A DNA stretch of 64,000 bases from Clavaria fumosa (lineage: Eukaryota; Basidiomycota; Agaricomycetes; Agaricales; Clavariaceae), in NCBI GenBank assembly GCA_951802425.1, contig OX637794.1, positions 3,844,001 to 3,908,000 of the forward strand, given 5' to 3'. The notes under the pieces are model-generated. The model ran no database searches. It was not told the origin of the DNA and saw only the letters and a program-made list of their open reading frames with translations. Position 1 is the first letter of the stretch; each line of letters begins with the position of its first letter. This document shows positions 1 through 10,437 of this stretch, piece after piece. Made by a program: the position numbers and the translations under genes.

Positions 1-1819
1 ACGTGCTCTGGGTCGAGAAGAGGGACTGCGGCCAGCTGCAACCTGGCGGTTCGCTTTCGACAAATGGTTACGGGCATCTGGAATACTATCGACTTACGGA
101 TGATTCGCACCACCATCCAGGAACGAACCTGAGGCGCAAGTGACAATCAGCCATCCCCTAATGCTATTAGACGACAAAGGCCCAACGCACCAGATTGAGA
201 GAGCGCTGTAATGAGATTCTTCGGCCCAACGACCCAGCAGACACGCCAGCCGGGGAGACGCCAGTTCTGCGGGTGGAGCGTTTAGCGCATGCCCATAATG
301 TGAGAGAAGACACAAGCGCACTTTGGTAAGCCCATCAATAATGACGACTGCATCCTGGGTAGATGCTTAATGTGAGACCACGAGGATGACTACGGAGAGC
401 CTGTAGATGCGTACCGAATCCACATTCTCGACATACTCGGCAGAGGAGATGGACTTGCCGAGGTCCTTCTCTTTCTCCGGGTAAATGTACCAAGAATAGA
501 ACTTTGAAGTAAGGAAAGATCAGCTCTACTTGCATCGGGAATCTAGGGTACGCGCATACCTCGTCAAGAATAATAGTCGTCCCCTCGCGACTTAATGAGA
601 CGAGTTCTTTGAGGTCATTTCCTCTGAGCGAATGCATCAGCGTTCGGCTAAAAAATCAACAAAACGTCACATGCGTACTCGATGACTTGACCTGTTGGGT
701 TGCGTGGGTTGGAAGCGATAACAACAGCGAGACCCTGCGTGCGGATATCCCTCTGCATTTTTGCAATAAATTCTGTGTACGGATAGAATAAGGCGTGCAG
801 CAATTGTCACATACTTTGGTTTGTTCGATGTCGAGGCGATACTTGGTCTACAGTGCGGATAAGTACAACAAGACGTGAAATAAATCGGGGTATGGACTAC
901 CTGAGGATGGAGACTAGCACCAGATCAGCAAATATGACACAGAAGTACAAGGAAGCTTGTTGACATACGCAGTTGGAACGGGGACCAAGCGCTTGAACGC
1001 ACCCAAGACCTGGTCATACGCGGTGTAATCCGGGATTTGATAGGACTACGACGACCATCGTGAATTCATAACCAGGGGCGCATACATGAACTGCGCTCAC
1101 AGTGTAGACATCCCCAATCACGGCAGCGACACGCGAGAGACCAGACCGTCCGCCAGGAACGATGCAAACATTCTCGTACGTGTACTGGCTTGGCTTCCCC
1201 TTCCTAAATGTGTCATTATACAGATTCGCCACGGCCTCTCGGAGGGCTATCACATCAGAAAGCCCCTTCATCATTACTTTCCACTCGGCTATGCAAAGAA
1301 AGGGATGGGAACGCACCCTTAACACCTGTGGTGGGCGCGTACTCGAGTGAATGCTCTGGCAACGGAATGGACGTGAGGCGAGGAGGTGCGCCGAAGATAT
1401 GTCCAACCTCCGGTGCACCCTGGCCCAGGTTGGACCACTCGTGTGCGCCGGCGTAGGTGAAGCCATTCGCAATAGCGCGGTCCGAGCAATAAATAACGCC
1501 AGTGCTGCCTGGATGCTCGATCCCAGGGACGGTCTCCTCATCCTGCGTCACATGAGATGATGGAGAATGAAGAGGAAAATGCACGGACAGGATTAATGGT
1601 TTCAGGGACAATGCCCTTCGGCTGATGACCCGCAGCCTGACGAAATATCTACGCACAAAATGTCAGGATTCGCCGAGATGCAGTGCAGGTCATACGCGCC
1701 TGGTGCGCCTCGGATTCTTTCTCGTGCTTGTGATGCATTATCGCATCGCGAACCTGATGCATAAGGTGAGACACCGAGTCAAGGTGCGGTAGGTGTGGGT
1801 GAGGGAGATGGAAATGCAT
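1..1819 (-). CDS. PLP-dependent aminotransferase, class I/II (3' end outside window)
   Basis: Fold-type I aminotransferase exchanging amino groups with the PLP cofactor, split by several short introns and cut by the left window edge. The minus strand reads, in order, a His-rich N-terminus from the ATG at 1817-1819, an N-terminal block with NLGQGAPEVG and EYAPTTGVK, then ALREAVANLYNDTFRKG, ENVCIVPGGRSGL, an ILDE block near 560-580, and the cofactor-lysine segment DGLTK near 330. NWRLPGWRVCWVVGP and SGSFLDGGANHP follow, and a further exon runs into position 1. Motif order and the DGLTK/GWR pair fit a fungal aspartate/kynurenine-type aminotransferase; the substrate cannot be read from sequence. 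The N-terminal exon joins are approximate. It is followed in antisense direction by nothing visible because the window ends. Confidence 0.8.
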
Positions 1820-1883
1820 GTTGATTTGTGTGCAGAAGCTCAGCAGAAGGACGAGACTTGATATATGTGCACTCACTATTTTC

Positions 1884-2533
1884 TTAAAACTTAGATGGTG
1901 GATGGGACTTTGATGGTCGCTGGGGGAAGACATAGGAACGGTGATAGGTGTGATGGCAATCCAAGATGGGACGGATAGAGTGCAAATTCTCCAAATACCA
2001 ATAACCCCCAGTTAGTGCTCCAGATCGGGGCGCCGGGGTCAGCTGCTTAAACCCAGCAAGTGCATATGAAACATTGCGTGGGGCGGAACAGGTAGCGAGC
2101 CATGAGGCCTGAGGGTGCACAAAACGGAATTCCTCGAGGACGGTCGGCCATCCATGGGACGCAATGACGATGCCATCGCGGATCAGATCCGCGATGGTCT
2201 AGAATTGCCAACAACGTTTCACTGCCAGTCTTTTGCGTAGCGTAGCAAGGAGTAGAAAATGGACAAAACGTACCAGCCACAGAATACCCTTATATGATAT
2301 TGATAACGGCAAGGGTCGCAGGCAATCTTGACGCGGATGGCTCCACCCATTCTAGGCCCAGCCGTCGATAGGAAAGCTTTATTTTCAACAAGATGATACC
2401 AGTTCGATGGGGAGTAAACGGGTCTCGGACTGCCTCCTCCAGGGCTAAGGTCAAGTGAGGGACTAAATCGGACGTTGAAGCTCGTGCCAGAGGAATTGTC
2501 GAGGAATTGTCGGGACCAACTACGGAAGATCAC
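1884..2533 (-). CDS. Unrecognised protein, two-exon reading frame (5' end unresolved)
   Basis: I do not recognise this protein. Two blocks on the minus strand join cleanly. The first (about 2533-2294) contains SPSNWYHLVENKAFLST and GPRMGGAIRVKIACDPC and ends at ATA AGG before a gtattc donor. The second starts after an attctag acceptor near 2198 with ACC ATC GCG GAT and stops at 1884, containing SHGWPTVLEEFRFVHPQASW and SYALAGFKQL. No frameshift or stop is needed across the join, which favours a real gene. No start ATG is visible in frame, so an upstream exon would have to lie in the short space before the arginase gene. The stop is only 65 bp before the aminotransferase start. No function is proposed. 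Confidence 0.35.
2173..2197. repeat. Perfect 12-bp inverted repeat with 1-nt centre
   Basis: Arms CCATCGCGGATC (2173-2184) and GATCCGCGATGG (2186-2197) are exact reverse complements around a single A. The palindrome overlaps the start of the proposed second exon of the unrecognised minus-strand protein, so it could be coincidental coding sequence. Confidence 0.6.
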
Positions 2534-2674
2534 CGCGATAACTATTTATCTATCTAGGCGATACTGTAGCTGTCATTTCGGGTCACTACGGAACTTGTCC
2601 CGCACCGACATTCCTTGCTTTGACCTCAGACCAAGACGTTTACCGACCAGCGAACCTGGTAACATATATCTTTT

Positions 2675-4143
2675 ATGGCTTTCCACAAGTTCATATCTTC
2701 ACCGAAGACCTTAGCGGTGAGCACTCCCCAAGTATGTCTGTAGAAATGCCGTCTTAGACGAACCCCAGATTGTTGGATGTCCGTTCAGGTGCGCAAGTAT
2801 GTTCATGATCCGCATTCGACTAGCCTAATGGTGCTTACATCTACAGTGGAGGCCAAGTAAGCACTTTAACTCTTGTCTCCTTGTTGCTTTCGTCAATTAC
2901 CATTATCTGTCGTCCAGCAAAGGCCAGGCGTCGACCATGCGCCTATCCGCCTTGTTGAGGCCGGCCTCATTTCGCAGCTCACCGAGCTGGATTGGAATGT
3001 CGTCTTTGATGGGCACCATCAATTTGAGTCGATTTCTGCTGACGAGGACCCGCCTTTCGGCGGTAAGATTCGGAACCCGCGCCTCGTCTCCCGTGTCACC
3101 AAAGCAGTCGCGGAAGCCGTAGGCGCACACGCAAAGAAAGGCCAACTGCCTGTCACTCTTGGGGGAGACCATTCCTTGGTGAGTCATTTTTAAACAATCG
3201 CCGAGGTGGCGTTGAGGACCGTGGTTTATCGCGGGAATAGGCGTTGGGCACTATATCTGGAACATTGGAGTGAGAAAAACCAAGCATTTAACTTCTGAAT
3301 CTGAGTGCTAATGACGTCACAAGCACCTATCCTGATGCATGCGTCGTGTGGGTCGACGCTCACGCAGACATCAACACCGTAGAGACCACTCCCTCTGGTA
3401 GGTGAATTTCTGTTCGCCTCTCGGTTCATACGCCTTTATCTCCATGGGCGTTCCCATAGGCGGGCTTCACGGGATGCCGCTCTCCTTCCTGTTAGGGATT
3501 GGCTCCCGGATCCCGGAATTTTCATGGGTCAAGCCACGCCTCAGGCCTGAGAGGCTCGTCTACATCGGCCTGCGTGATCTCGACCAGGGCGAAAAGCGTA
3601 TCCTTAAGGAGAACGGTATCAAGGGATTCTCGATGTATGAAGTTGACCGTTTCGGTATTGGCAAGGTTGTCGAGATGGCGCTCAACCATGTCAACCCGGA
3701 AAGAAATTTGCCGATACACTTGAGCTTCGACGTTGATGCGCTCGACCCGAGCGTGGCGCCTTCTACGGGCACACCTGTGAGCATGCGACGCAACTCTTCT
3801 CTCGAGCCAGACTCCATTGACAAGTGACTTAAAGGTCCGCGGCGGCTTGACATTTAGGGAGGGACATTATATATGTGAGGCAATTCACGAGACCGGGCTG
3901 CTCGTAGCACTCGATTTAATGGTGAGTCGCCAATGGCAGAGCCGATACTCGGGATTCTTATCTGATCATCCATGCACAACAGGAGATCAATCCTTCGTTG
4001 CTCGATTCTGAGAGTGCCAAGCAAACCTTGGCTGTCGGTTGTTCTCTGGTGAGAGCGGCCTTGGGTGAGTGCTATGCAATGTTCCTTGTGAGAACTGTCT
4101 TTAATTCTATATGAATCATATTACAGGCGAAACCTTGCTGTAA
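2675..4143 (+). CDS. Arginase
   Basis: Hydrolyses L-arginine to ornithine and urea at a binuclear Mn site. Ten exons fit: 2675-2716, 2769-2788, 2847-2856, 2918-3178, 3241-3269, 3324-3397, 3460-3776, 3835-3921, 3983-4064 and 4127-4143. All introns are GT-AG and the total is 939 nt (312 residues), the usual length of fungal arginases. Visible motifs are IVGCPFSGGQ at the N-terminus, [15 protein letters not shown], and SFDVDALDP, so all metal-binding His/Asp motifs are present. The start is chosen because the first exon reads [14 protein letters not shown] and splices into the conserved IVGCPFS strand. Exons 2 and 3 are only 20 and 10 nt long. There is no N-terminal targeting signal, so a cytosolic enzyme is expected. 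It is convergent with the Zn2Cys6 gene downstream. Confidence 0.95.
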
Positions 4144-4871
4144 GCACAACTGTTATACCATGCCATATTTGCTCTCTGTGTGGGTATGTGCAATCATTAA
4201 TGCCCAGTCCCCCAGTCATTGATATCCCTGAGGTCAGAGTCTGCCCACCTTTCTCGTCAATTCGTAAACATAGAATGTTGAAAGCGATATGTATGGCTAC
4301 CGATACTAATAGTCGAGTGTATAGATGTGAATTTGACTGTGTTCCATCCAATGTGCCAACGGAATGATTTCGGTAAATTAAAAACGCTTTCATTGATGCG
4401 GCAAGTTCAGATCCCGTAAACCCGGAGGCACAGATATGGCAAAAGTACAGACACGATAGATCGACCCTTGTCTAGCACTGCTTTTCTTCGCGGCAGTTTT
4501 TTGATCACCACCGCATGCATGTCCACAACCCTTTGGACTTTCCATAAACCGTGAATCTATTGTTGTACTAGTCGGGTTCCTCGTTTTCCATAATATTCGA
4601 CCGTGGTGTATCACCTAGAATCTATTGTACAGACGCCGTTGCTTTTATATAAACGCAAATATGACCGTTTCTAATAAAGCATGATAAGCATCATTTACGG
4701 CAGAGAACAGAGTTGGGATAAGCCGTGTGCTCTGGCGTCAAGCGTGACCCGCACTTCTCCTGCCGGTCCTTCCTTGACACGGTACCGTCTCATCATCGAG
4801 ATTATGACTCTTACGAGCCAAGACCCTTCACCATCACCAGCTGGTGATCCAAAATCGTCGGGGAAAATTCT
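4144..4871. other. Intergenic, convergent 3' ends
   Basis: Lies between the arginase stop and the stop of the minus-strand Zn2Cys6 gene. It is AT-richer than its neighbours and has no reading frame with coherent protein character. It presumably holds both 3' UTRs and terminators; I see no RNA gene or repeat. Confidence 0.5.
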
Positions 4872-6425
4872 TTACCCAACATCAGAAAACTGACCTGAGG
4901 TTTCCGTGCCTGCTGCGGGCTTTGCTGGTTCCCCGTATTGCGGACCGCCTCTGCGAGGGTCTCTGGACGCAATAGGTGGTGGGGGAATCTCCGTCGGCGA
5001 TACGCAGGTACAAGAAGGGTTTATCCAAGGCGTATGACTCGGCCGCGCGACGTCTGCCGCTGGGATTGGCTCTATAGCCTGACGCAACGGACTTCTTACG
5101 CCCGCCACTGCTGAGCGGGGATCGATTTCGAAACTGGACCTTGTTGATGCACGATCATAGAAATGTGCACATTGTCTGGTGAGTACCTTACTCCAGTGAT
5201 CAAGATCAACTAATAAACCCACATTGAGAATCCGACTCCCAAGGTGTTTTCACCGTCGGATAATGGATATCCAACCGCGCCAGGCGCGTTCTCGCCGGAC
5301 AAAGAAAAATCTCTATGAAAGTCGTTCTGCTGCTGCGATAATGCCTCCGTCCCGTAGAGGGTACGTGCATCATCGAACTGTGTTCTGCCAATGTGTGGCT
5401 GTTCGACTCGATGCCCGTCAGATGTCCCTGCCCGCTCCGATGAATATCTCTCCACGGTTGATCGCAGATGGTCCGCGTGCTCCTGAGACCCTGGAGGTGA
5501 CATAGCCTGGAGCGTACTCAGTTGCGGGCCGACGGCAATTTCTTGAGCTGCGGGTGCTGAGGTACTCGCGTTCTGCCTACGCCGCACCGAGGAACGCTGC
5601 TTCGACCCTCTCTTGGATCGAGTACGCGAGTGATCATTGCGAGGGGCATACGCACATTCGTTGTCGGTCCGTCGACACCTCTGGCAGGAGGGTCGTTCGC
5701 CCGTGCACTGAACGCAGGGGTGTTAGTCTGTGGCTTTAGGAGTAGCTAGTTGGGGTGGAAGTGTGTGGATCACCTTTGTCTTTCTCCTTCGGCATAGCTC
5801 GCACGCCTGTTCGACACGTTGACGCCCGGTGTGCGCGGTGGATGAGACAAGAGGCTGAGAGCTGCTTCCCTGTTCCGTCGCGGGTGTCGCAAACATGTCC
5901 TCCTGCGATGCCGAAAGGAACGAGCCTGGTGGAAGAGGATGTTGGTGGCTGGAACGGCTCCCGCTTTGGGATTGGGGATCTTGTATCCGCAGAGTACCCT
6001 GCGCGAGATGTGCCGACAGGTGGCCTTGGTCTCCAGGCTCAGCATGATCGATGGGTGCCGCCGAAATCCATGCGGGAAACCTCTGGTGTACCTCGGGCGG
6101 AAAGGCTGCTAGGTCGTTTTGTTGGCTGGGTTGCGATATCAATGCGGGGAAGGGATAAAGAGGCCTCGTATTGAACGTATCCGGGGTGGACTGCGCCGCC
6201 ATATTTTCGTGTTGTGGACAGCACACCCGTTGATGAGGCTGACCGATCAACTAAAACAAGTGTTGGCCACGGTACGTTGAAATCTGTACTGGAGCAGGCT
6301 CCCGACGACCCGTAGGTGGGTGAGCAAGCACTGTAGATTTGATGTTCATTTAAGTACTGTTCTCTCTCCCACCGACGCCGAGATATCTCCTGGCTTTCGG
6401 CGTTTGACCCGCCGCTTGTATTCAT
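4872..6425 (-). CDS. Zn2Cys6 (fungal binuclear cluster) transcription factor
   Basis: Nuclear DNA-binding regulator of the Gal4 class. The cluster is split by an intron of about 60 nt around 5710-5770: the upstream exon ends ACELCRRRKTK and the downstream exon begins CTGERPSCQRCRRTDNEC, giving C-x2-C-x6-C then C-x2-C-x6-8-C, followed by a basic region. Unusually, about 180 residues rich in Ser, Gln and Pro precede the cluster, and there is no recognisable fungal-specific middle homology domain after it. The tail is short (GVGFSM, then an intron, then SSFEIDPRSAVAG to the stop at 4872). The start at 6425 (MNTSGGSNAES) needs a very short intron near 6250-6290 (25 or 37 nt), so the first exon boundary is uncertain. 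Its targets are unknown; proximity to arginase is only suggestive. Confidence 0.8.
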
Positions 6426-6691
6426 TTCATTATCTCTTCACGTGGAAAGCTCAAAGACCATCTGCCGCACCGCCACTCAGAAAGATGGTTGGATGATTTG
6501 ATCAATCTTGGTCAGGGAACCTTACTTGGTCAAGAAAAAGAGGTCACCGGTCACCCCGTGATTGCCGCCGATCGTTGGTAGTTCAGCTTCAACGAGAAGC
6601 TAACCCTCCCCCGTCCCAAAATGAGCAACAAGGCCAAGGTTTACATTGTTCTTAAAACATTGTACTACTGTAGAAATCGAGTTCAGGGTGA

Positions 6692-8397
6692 CTACTGTAA
6701 TTGCTCGTTGAACTCTCTTCCGATCAACATGCGCCTGATCTCTTGAGTGCCTGCTCCTACCGTGTAGAGTCGTGCATCTCTCACAAGCCTGCCCATCGGA
6801 TAGTCTGCGATGTCCATTGAACAAAGATTGATACCGAAGCAAAAAAAGCGCTCACCGTTGATATATCCGTTACCGCCGAGACACTGCATGGCCTCTAAAG
6901 CCAACTCAACTGCATTTTCCGTAGAAAATAGGATTGCTCCTGCGCAGTCCTTTAAGGAAATCAGTAAGTGCATCCTGTTCGGACCGCGAACACAAGTAGC
7001 ACCTACCCGTCGGCTGATCCGTCCATGGTCGCACGCCCTTGCCACAGCATAAACGTACGCTCGACTCGCGTTGAGCTTGGTATACATGTCAGCAATTTTA
7101 GCTAGATAAAAGTTGCAATTGCATTTAACGCTTCAGTGGTCATGGAGGCAAGAGTCCCACCTTGCATAAGCTGGAATGTCCCTATTGGTCTCCCGAACTG
7201 CTCGCGATCATGTACATATTCTACGGCGTAGTCGAAAGCGGCTTGCATTAATCTAATTGATGCTTGCGTCCAAACGAAGAGATGACCAAGTGGAAAGGAA
7301 ACAAAACGGACCCAAGTGGACCTCCGCTGAGGACCAAGCGCTCCAGATCGAGGCCAGACATGAGCACAGACGCGCCTCGATCTACTTCGCCCAGGACGTT
7401 CTCTGTTCGTGTGGCGGTTGCATATGAAACCGAAAAGGGGTCCTATGCAGAAAGAGCTGACCTGCGGGTACATCACAATTCTCGAATATGAGTTCGCAGG
7501 TATCGCTGCCTCTCATACCAAATTTATCGAGCTTTGGACCTGTAGAAAATCCCTTGAAGCCATTCTCGACGATGAACGCCGTAATCCCTCTGGAGCCTTT
7601 CTCTGGCGATGTCTTGGCATATACGACAAGAGTGGAGGCAACTGGGCCATTTGCTGCGTGTGGGTGTGAACTGACGCAGGCACAGACGAACAGAAGACAA
7701 GATGTTCACTGATCCAAAATTTGTTTCCATTCAATCGCCAACCCGTCTCTGTCTTGTCTGCTCTGAGGCGCATGCTGACTACGTCGCTTCCACTCCCGCT
7801 CTCGCTCATCGCAAGGCTGCCGACCGCCCTGCCAGCGACAAGGTCAGGCAAGTACTTCCTCTTCTGTGCCTCCGTGCCGTGCCGGTGGATCTGGTTGACG
7901 CATAAGTTGGAGTGGGCGCCGTATGAGAGGGCGACGGAACCAGAGGCCCGCGAAAGTTCTTCCATCGCAAGCGTATGGTGAAGATACCCCATACCAAGGC
8001 CTCCGTATTCTGGTGACACTGTGACACCAAGGAGACCCATCTCTCCCATCTTCTCCCATAAGTCCTATACTGCGCCTCAGAAGCGAACGCGGATACGAGC
8101 ACAGCTCTGTCTGCTCACAAGAGGTGACGTATTCGTCCGATCAATCTCCGCCGCTCTTGGGGCCACTTCCCGCTGTGCGAATTCTGTCGCCGCTGCCCGG
8201 AACTGCGAATGTAAGTTAAGGAACCACATCTCTAATGTTGAACACACCTCAGCTTGATCATCTGTCAGACCAGCTACATCGTTGTTGTAGAACGAGGCAT
8301 AACGCCGGGCCAAGCAGGATGGGCTGAACACCTTAGCAGGACGCGAAGAAAGTAGAACTCGGCTCGCGAGGAGCCTCGCCAGTGTTACATTTAGCAT
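6692..8397 (-). CDS. Isovaleryl-CoA dehydrogenase, mitochondrial
   Basis: FAD acyl-CoA dehydrogenase of leucine catabolism (isovaleryl-CoA to 3-methylcrotonyl-CoA), passing electrons to ETF in the mitochondrial matrix. The ATG at 8395-8397 opens an Arg/Ser-rich presequence ([20 protein letters not shown]). Following exons give [33 protein letters not shown], the flavin-binding [16 protein letters not shown] joined to [15 protein letters not shown], and [11 protein letters not shown], which holds the catalytic-base glutamate of [32 protein letters not shown] and [14 protein letters not shown] end the protein with the stop at 6692. About eight introns of 45-65 nt are needed, all with plausible GT-AG borders. 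The LERLVL position and GSGSDVVSM favour IVD over short- or medium-chain dehydrogenases. Confidence 0.93.
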
Positions 8398-8608
8398 TTC
8401 TTGCCGTCGCCCAGTCCTCCTCCCAGCCGAACAAGTACGAGGTGCGCGTCCCCAAGCGACGGATCTTGCATTTGCACGTGACAGCTCGAAACGTCCCACG
8501 TGCGATAAAGGCCCAAGATCACGTGTAAAGACCGAGGACTCGCCGGGAACAAAGACTTCTATCATGACTGAGTCTGTACATATGGCACTGATAGGCACAA
8601 AACCTCTC

Positions 8609-9988
8609 CTACAAAGGCATCCTTCCCACACGTCCATCAGTACAGCGGCGTTTCTGCTCAACCTTTGCGTACGTGGCGACAATCTCCAGATCCAAGTTCT
8701 CCCACCTCGGCAGTCTGTTTATACTTTTCCGGTCGAGGTCGATCACCTTAACGGAGGGGTGCAGCATGGTGCCCGCATCACGATCAGGATTGTACCTCAA
8801 GATGATTGAGCAATCCTTTAGAGTCGCAGAGAGCAAGTACGCATGGAGGTAGTAGCGAAGATCTGATGGTACCGGATTTGAGTGATCCATTGAATTATGT
8901 GAAGCAAAATAGGCATCAAGAAACTCTGTCCACTCAGTCACGGTGGGGTCAGAGATGATCAGCAGATTGCGTTGATCAGTCGATTCGAGCTGTGCTTGAC
9001 GGTGGAGTTTCAGGATACCTTCGATGTCAAGAGCGTCTAGAGCACGTTGATGGCGTTCAAGGATCCGCAGCACAGGCGTCTGGAGAAGCGAATTGACAAC
9101 CATGTCAATGAACCCATTCCGGACTTCGTCCAATGATTGCTCAGCTTCTCTTTGAGCCAGACTCGTCATGATGGACCCCGCCTGCGTACCATATTAATTT
9201 AGACAAGGGCATCAGACAATTGAGAGAAACGCACATCCACAGCTTTGACCATTTTCCCGCTCACAAACACTCGCAAGTTATTGACCTCACCTTGTGTGGC
9301 GACCCAGGCGTCCCATAGGCTACGAACGGCAATGGTAACGCGAGACTTGTCGCCCGAGAAAAGATCGAGAGGGCAAAATTCGGGGGAGGTTAATTCTCCC
9401 TTCGTGGTCCTCAGATGAGAGAACATGCAGAATCGACAAGTATGTAGTTTGACTGGGCGGGTCACAGGTGAAAGATGATGCGGAGAGGGCAAAAAGGCCC
9501 ATTTTGGCTAACAAGGAAATAAGCAACGAATAAATGACTTAGCGCTCGATACGACAGACCTTGATCTCAATGGCGAGACCTTGTCCGCCAATTAGGTTAG
9601 TGGCTAGAGTGCCCCGCTTTCCTTCCGGGTCTATCCCGCCCGCGATCCTCCTGCTGGGCGGGCGATCTGCATCGTGCAGCTCAGCCATGGATTCCAACCA
9701 CTTCTTGTTGACGCTCACGGTTTCCACGAACGGGAGGTGCTCGGAAGGGATCAGGCGCGACATGACCCTGTGCTGAAACATGACGGCCTCCTCAACATCG
9801 AGCGAGCCTGCCTGCGTGTTCAGAGCCTTGTGTGGCGTTGAATGATCCGACTTCTTGAGACGCAAGGCCAGACCATTGAGCCGATGGTTGGCGTGACCGA
9901 CATAGCCAAAGACGATATTCGCAGCGCCCTCTGAGATGTATTTCCATTCTCCAGGGTGGGTGTCTACTACGTTCAGCTCGGTTGTCAT
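8609..9988 (-). CDS. IPK1: Inositol-pentakisphosphate 2-kinase
   Basis: Phosphorylates the 2-position of Ins(1,3,4,5,6)P5 to make phytate, which supports mRNA export and nuclear signalling in fungi. Three exons are seen. Exon 1, from the ATG at 9986-9988, carries the N-lobe EGAANIVFGYVG and RLKK. It ends GLAIEIK and splices into PKWAFLP, rebuilding the EIKPK signature. Exon 2 holds CRFCMFSHLR, part of the family's zinc site, and DLFSGDK. Exon 3 carries LLSATLKDCSIILR and VKVIDLDRKS, the C-terminal catalytic motifs, and stops at 8609. The length of about 425 residues is normal for the fungal family. Its start faces the divergent kinase gene across about 450 bp. Confidence 0.93.
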
Positions 9989-10437
9989 GGTTAGGCTTTC
10001 GGTTCTGAGCGCAGGACGAGGGCACTACTGAGCGATGGGTTGTGTAGTCAACTAGTCATCGATTGGATTGGAAATTAGACGTTGAGAATGCACTGCCACT
10101 GAGAATGATCGAGATCGACACTGGCAACTTCCTTCCTCCAAATACGCTTGCCGGCCGTTGTTGGAACACGACAGAGATCGCAACGGCAATGACTGGCTGC
10201 ATGGCTGGTGCCCAACAGCGATAACGGCGCCTTCTCCCTCATTCGCGCCAGCTTGACCATTATAGGATAGACAATAAAATTCTGGAGGACAATGGCACAC
10301 CCCACGCCACACCCTGATCCACCGACGTTCAACTTGAACAAGTGGCTAGCTCTCTTCATTTCCACACGTTGAAGGTTCTACTGTACTCTGAACTCCACAT
10401 TCCCCTGCACAAACGCCATTATTTCGGGTTGTTTGAG
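9989..10437. other. Intergenic between divergent IPK1 and kinase genes
   Basis: Must hold the promoters of both flanking genes. The reading frames here are short, lack coherent protein character and do not splice into either gene. I found no clear TATA box or repeat. Confidence 0.45.

Noticed and set aside
4872..6425. Zn2Cys6 regulator and arginase as a functional cluster
   Set aside because: They are convergent neighbours only. Nothing in the sequence shows that the regulator acts on arginase.
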